A stretch of DNA of 64,000 nucleotides from Bacteroidota bacterium (lineage in GTDB: Bacteria > Bacteroidota > Bacteroidia > Bacteroidales > VadinHA17): contig JAKPOU010000063.1 in assembly GCA_029547705.1 (NCBI GenBank), positions 1-64,000 on the forward strand. Direction: 5' to 3'. Under the pieces are notes generated by a model. That model made no database searches. It was not told the DNA's origin and saw nothing but the letters and a program-made list of their open reading frames with translations. Positions 63,526-64,000 of the stretch are shown here, piece after piece. Within the stretch, counting starts at the first letter, position 1. Each line of letters begins with the position of its first letter. Position numbers and translations under genes: made by a program.

Positions 63526-64000
63526 ATGAACTTTAATAACATTAATAAAAAAATTGCACAAGGAGACTTGTTGCTTAAAACTATTTCTGACACAGACAGG
63601 AATTTCATCAATGGCTTATTCAGCGACAATGAAATAAAGAAATATTACATAGTCCCCAAAGAAGCACAACAAGACTATCGAAAACTGGTGGATTATTGGC
63701 TAAACGACATTAGGAATGGAGCTGGAACTTGCTGGGTAATAATAAAAAAGGGGCATGGAATATTTGCACGCGATCACCAAGTTGGTTTCGTAGCTTTTGA
63801 ATTTAGAGACTCTTTAAAAAAAGCAAGAGTTAGCTATGCTATTTTACCTGAATACAGGCGAAAAGGAATAGCAACAAATGCTGTTAGACTTGTTATAGAA
63901 AACCTTAAAAAGGAAGGTGTCGAAAAAATCGAAGCAGATATTGATAGAGATAATTTGCATTCTGAACGTGTCGTTGAAAAATTAGGATTTTCGGCGAATA
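63526..64000 (+). CDS. GNAT family N-acetyltransferase, 3'-truncated by window edge
   Basis: 158 codons are visible from the ATG at 63526, open to the window end. The acetyl-CoA-binding motif A is clear: SYAILPEYRRKGIATNAVRLVIENLKKEG, followed by DRDNLHSERVVEKLGFS (motif B). The pattern resembles RimJ/RimL-type or small-molecule acetyltransferases. The substrate is unknown. It is the first gene after the inverted-repeat element E4. Confidence 0.85.
   Translation, partial: MNFNNINKKIAQGDLLLKTISDTDRNFINGLFSDNEIKKYYIVPKEAQQDYRKLVDYWLNDIRNGAGTCWVIIKKGHGIFARDHQVGFVAFEFRDSLKKARVSYAILPEYRRKGIATNAVRLVIENLKKEGVEKIEADIDRDNLHSERVVEKLGFSAN

Noticed and set aside
1..64000. CRISPR arrays, rRNA genes, prophage structural genes
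   Set aside because: No regularly spaced direct repeats, no rRNA-like sequence and no phage capsid, terminase or integrase genes were recognised.

Overview
The window reads as a Bacteroidota (Bacteroidetes) chromosome segment. The evidence is a gliding/type IX secretion-type C-terminal domain (CHU_C) with a PorP/SprF partner, a type A type IX sorting domain, the three-subunit sdhCAB/frd operon, Bacteroidota-style -7 boxes (TAnnTTTG) and a general lack of Shine-Dalgarno sequences. The order or genus cannot be fixed from the sequence alone.

Layout. 1-7.7 kb: a fibre-like protein open at the left edge, a 1510-residue SprB-repeat surface protein and a PorP/SprF outer-membrane partner. 7.7-17.6 kb: cell-surface glycan genes (two methyltransferase-like proteins, a YfhO-family membrane protein, a flippase, two family-4-like glycosyltransferases) with glyS. 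17.7-31.4 kb: ordinary core genes: nadB, a CPBP protease, a tRNA-dihydrouridine synthase, aminopeptidase P, sdhCAB, an alpha/beta hydrolase, hflX, a lipoprotein and a TonB protein. A tRNA-Ala(GGC) at 31.6 kb marks the edge of the core block.

31.8-42 kb is an accessory island with more A+T, made of small modules separated by structured inverted-repeat elements. Its most notable content is a diversity-generating-retroelement (DGR) signature: a secreted FISUMP/C-type-lectin-like protein with a variable 3' end (VR), a downstream avd-like four-helix-bundle gene, and a template repeat (TR) overlapping the avd 3' end. Over the first 51 aligned bases, 14 of 28 TR adenines are changed in the VR against 1 of 23 other bases. 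No reverse transcriptase gene is visible. Where one would be expected there is instead a decayed HEPN gene and its MNT nucleotidyltransferase partner. The island also has a HigBA-like toxin-antitoxin pair with a clear operator, a small P-loop kinase-like gene, a PQQ-propeller lipoprotein, IS630 and IS110 remnants, and tandem secreted DUF1566-like proteins with a divergent C-terminal lectin-like segment.

42-49 kb mixes an ATP-cone/Mrr-like nuclease, OsmC, a Crp/Fnr regulator, a META lipoprotein, apolipoprotein N-acyltransferase and two unrecognised envelope proteins. 49-63.3 kb is a defence island: a 1603-residue exonuclease-RecQ-UvrD fusion, an McrB-like ATPase, an McrC-like subunit broken by one in-frame TGA, and a type III-like methyltransferase/helicase-nuclease pair. 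The window ends in a GNAT acetyltransferase that follows another cassette-like inverted-repeat element.

Three accessory modules (FISUMP/avd, the 34.5 kb module, the type III-like pair) share a near-identical promoter-like sequence whose -7 box sits inside a dyad. This suggests a common family of promoters or a common regulator.
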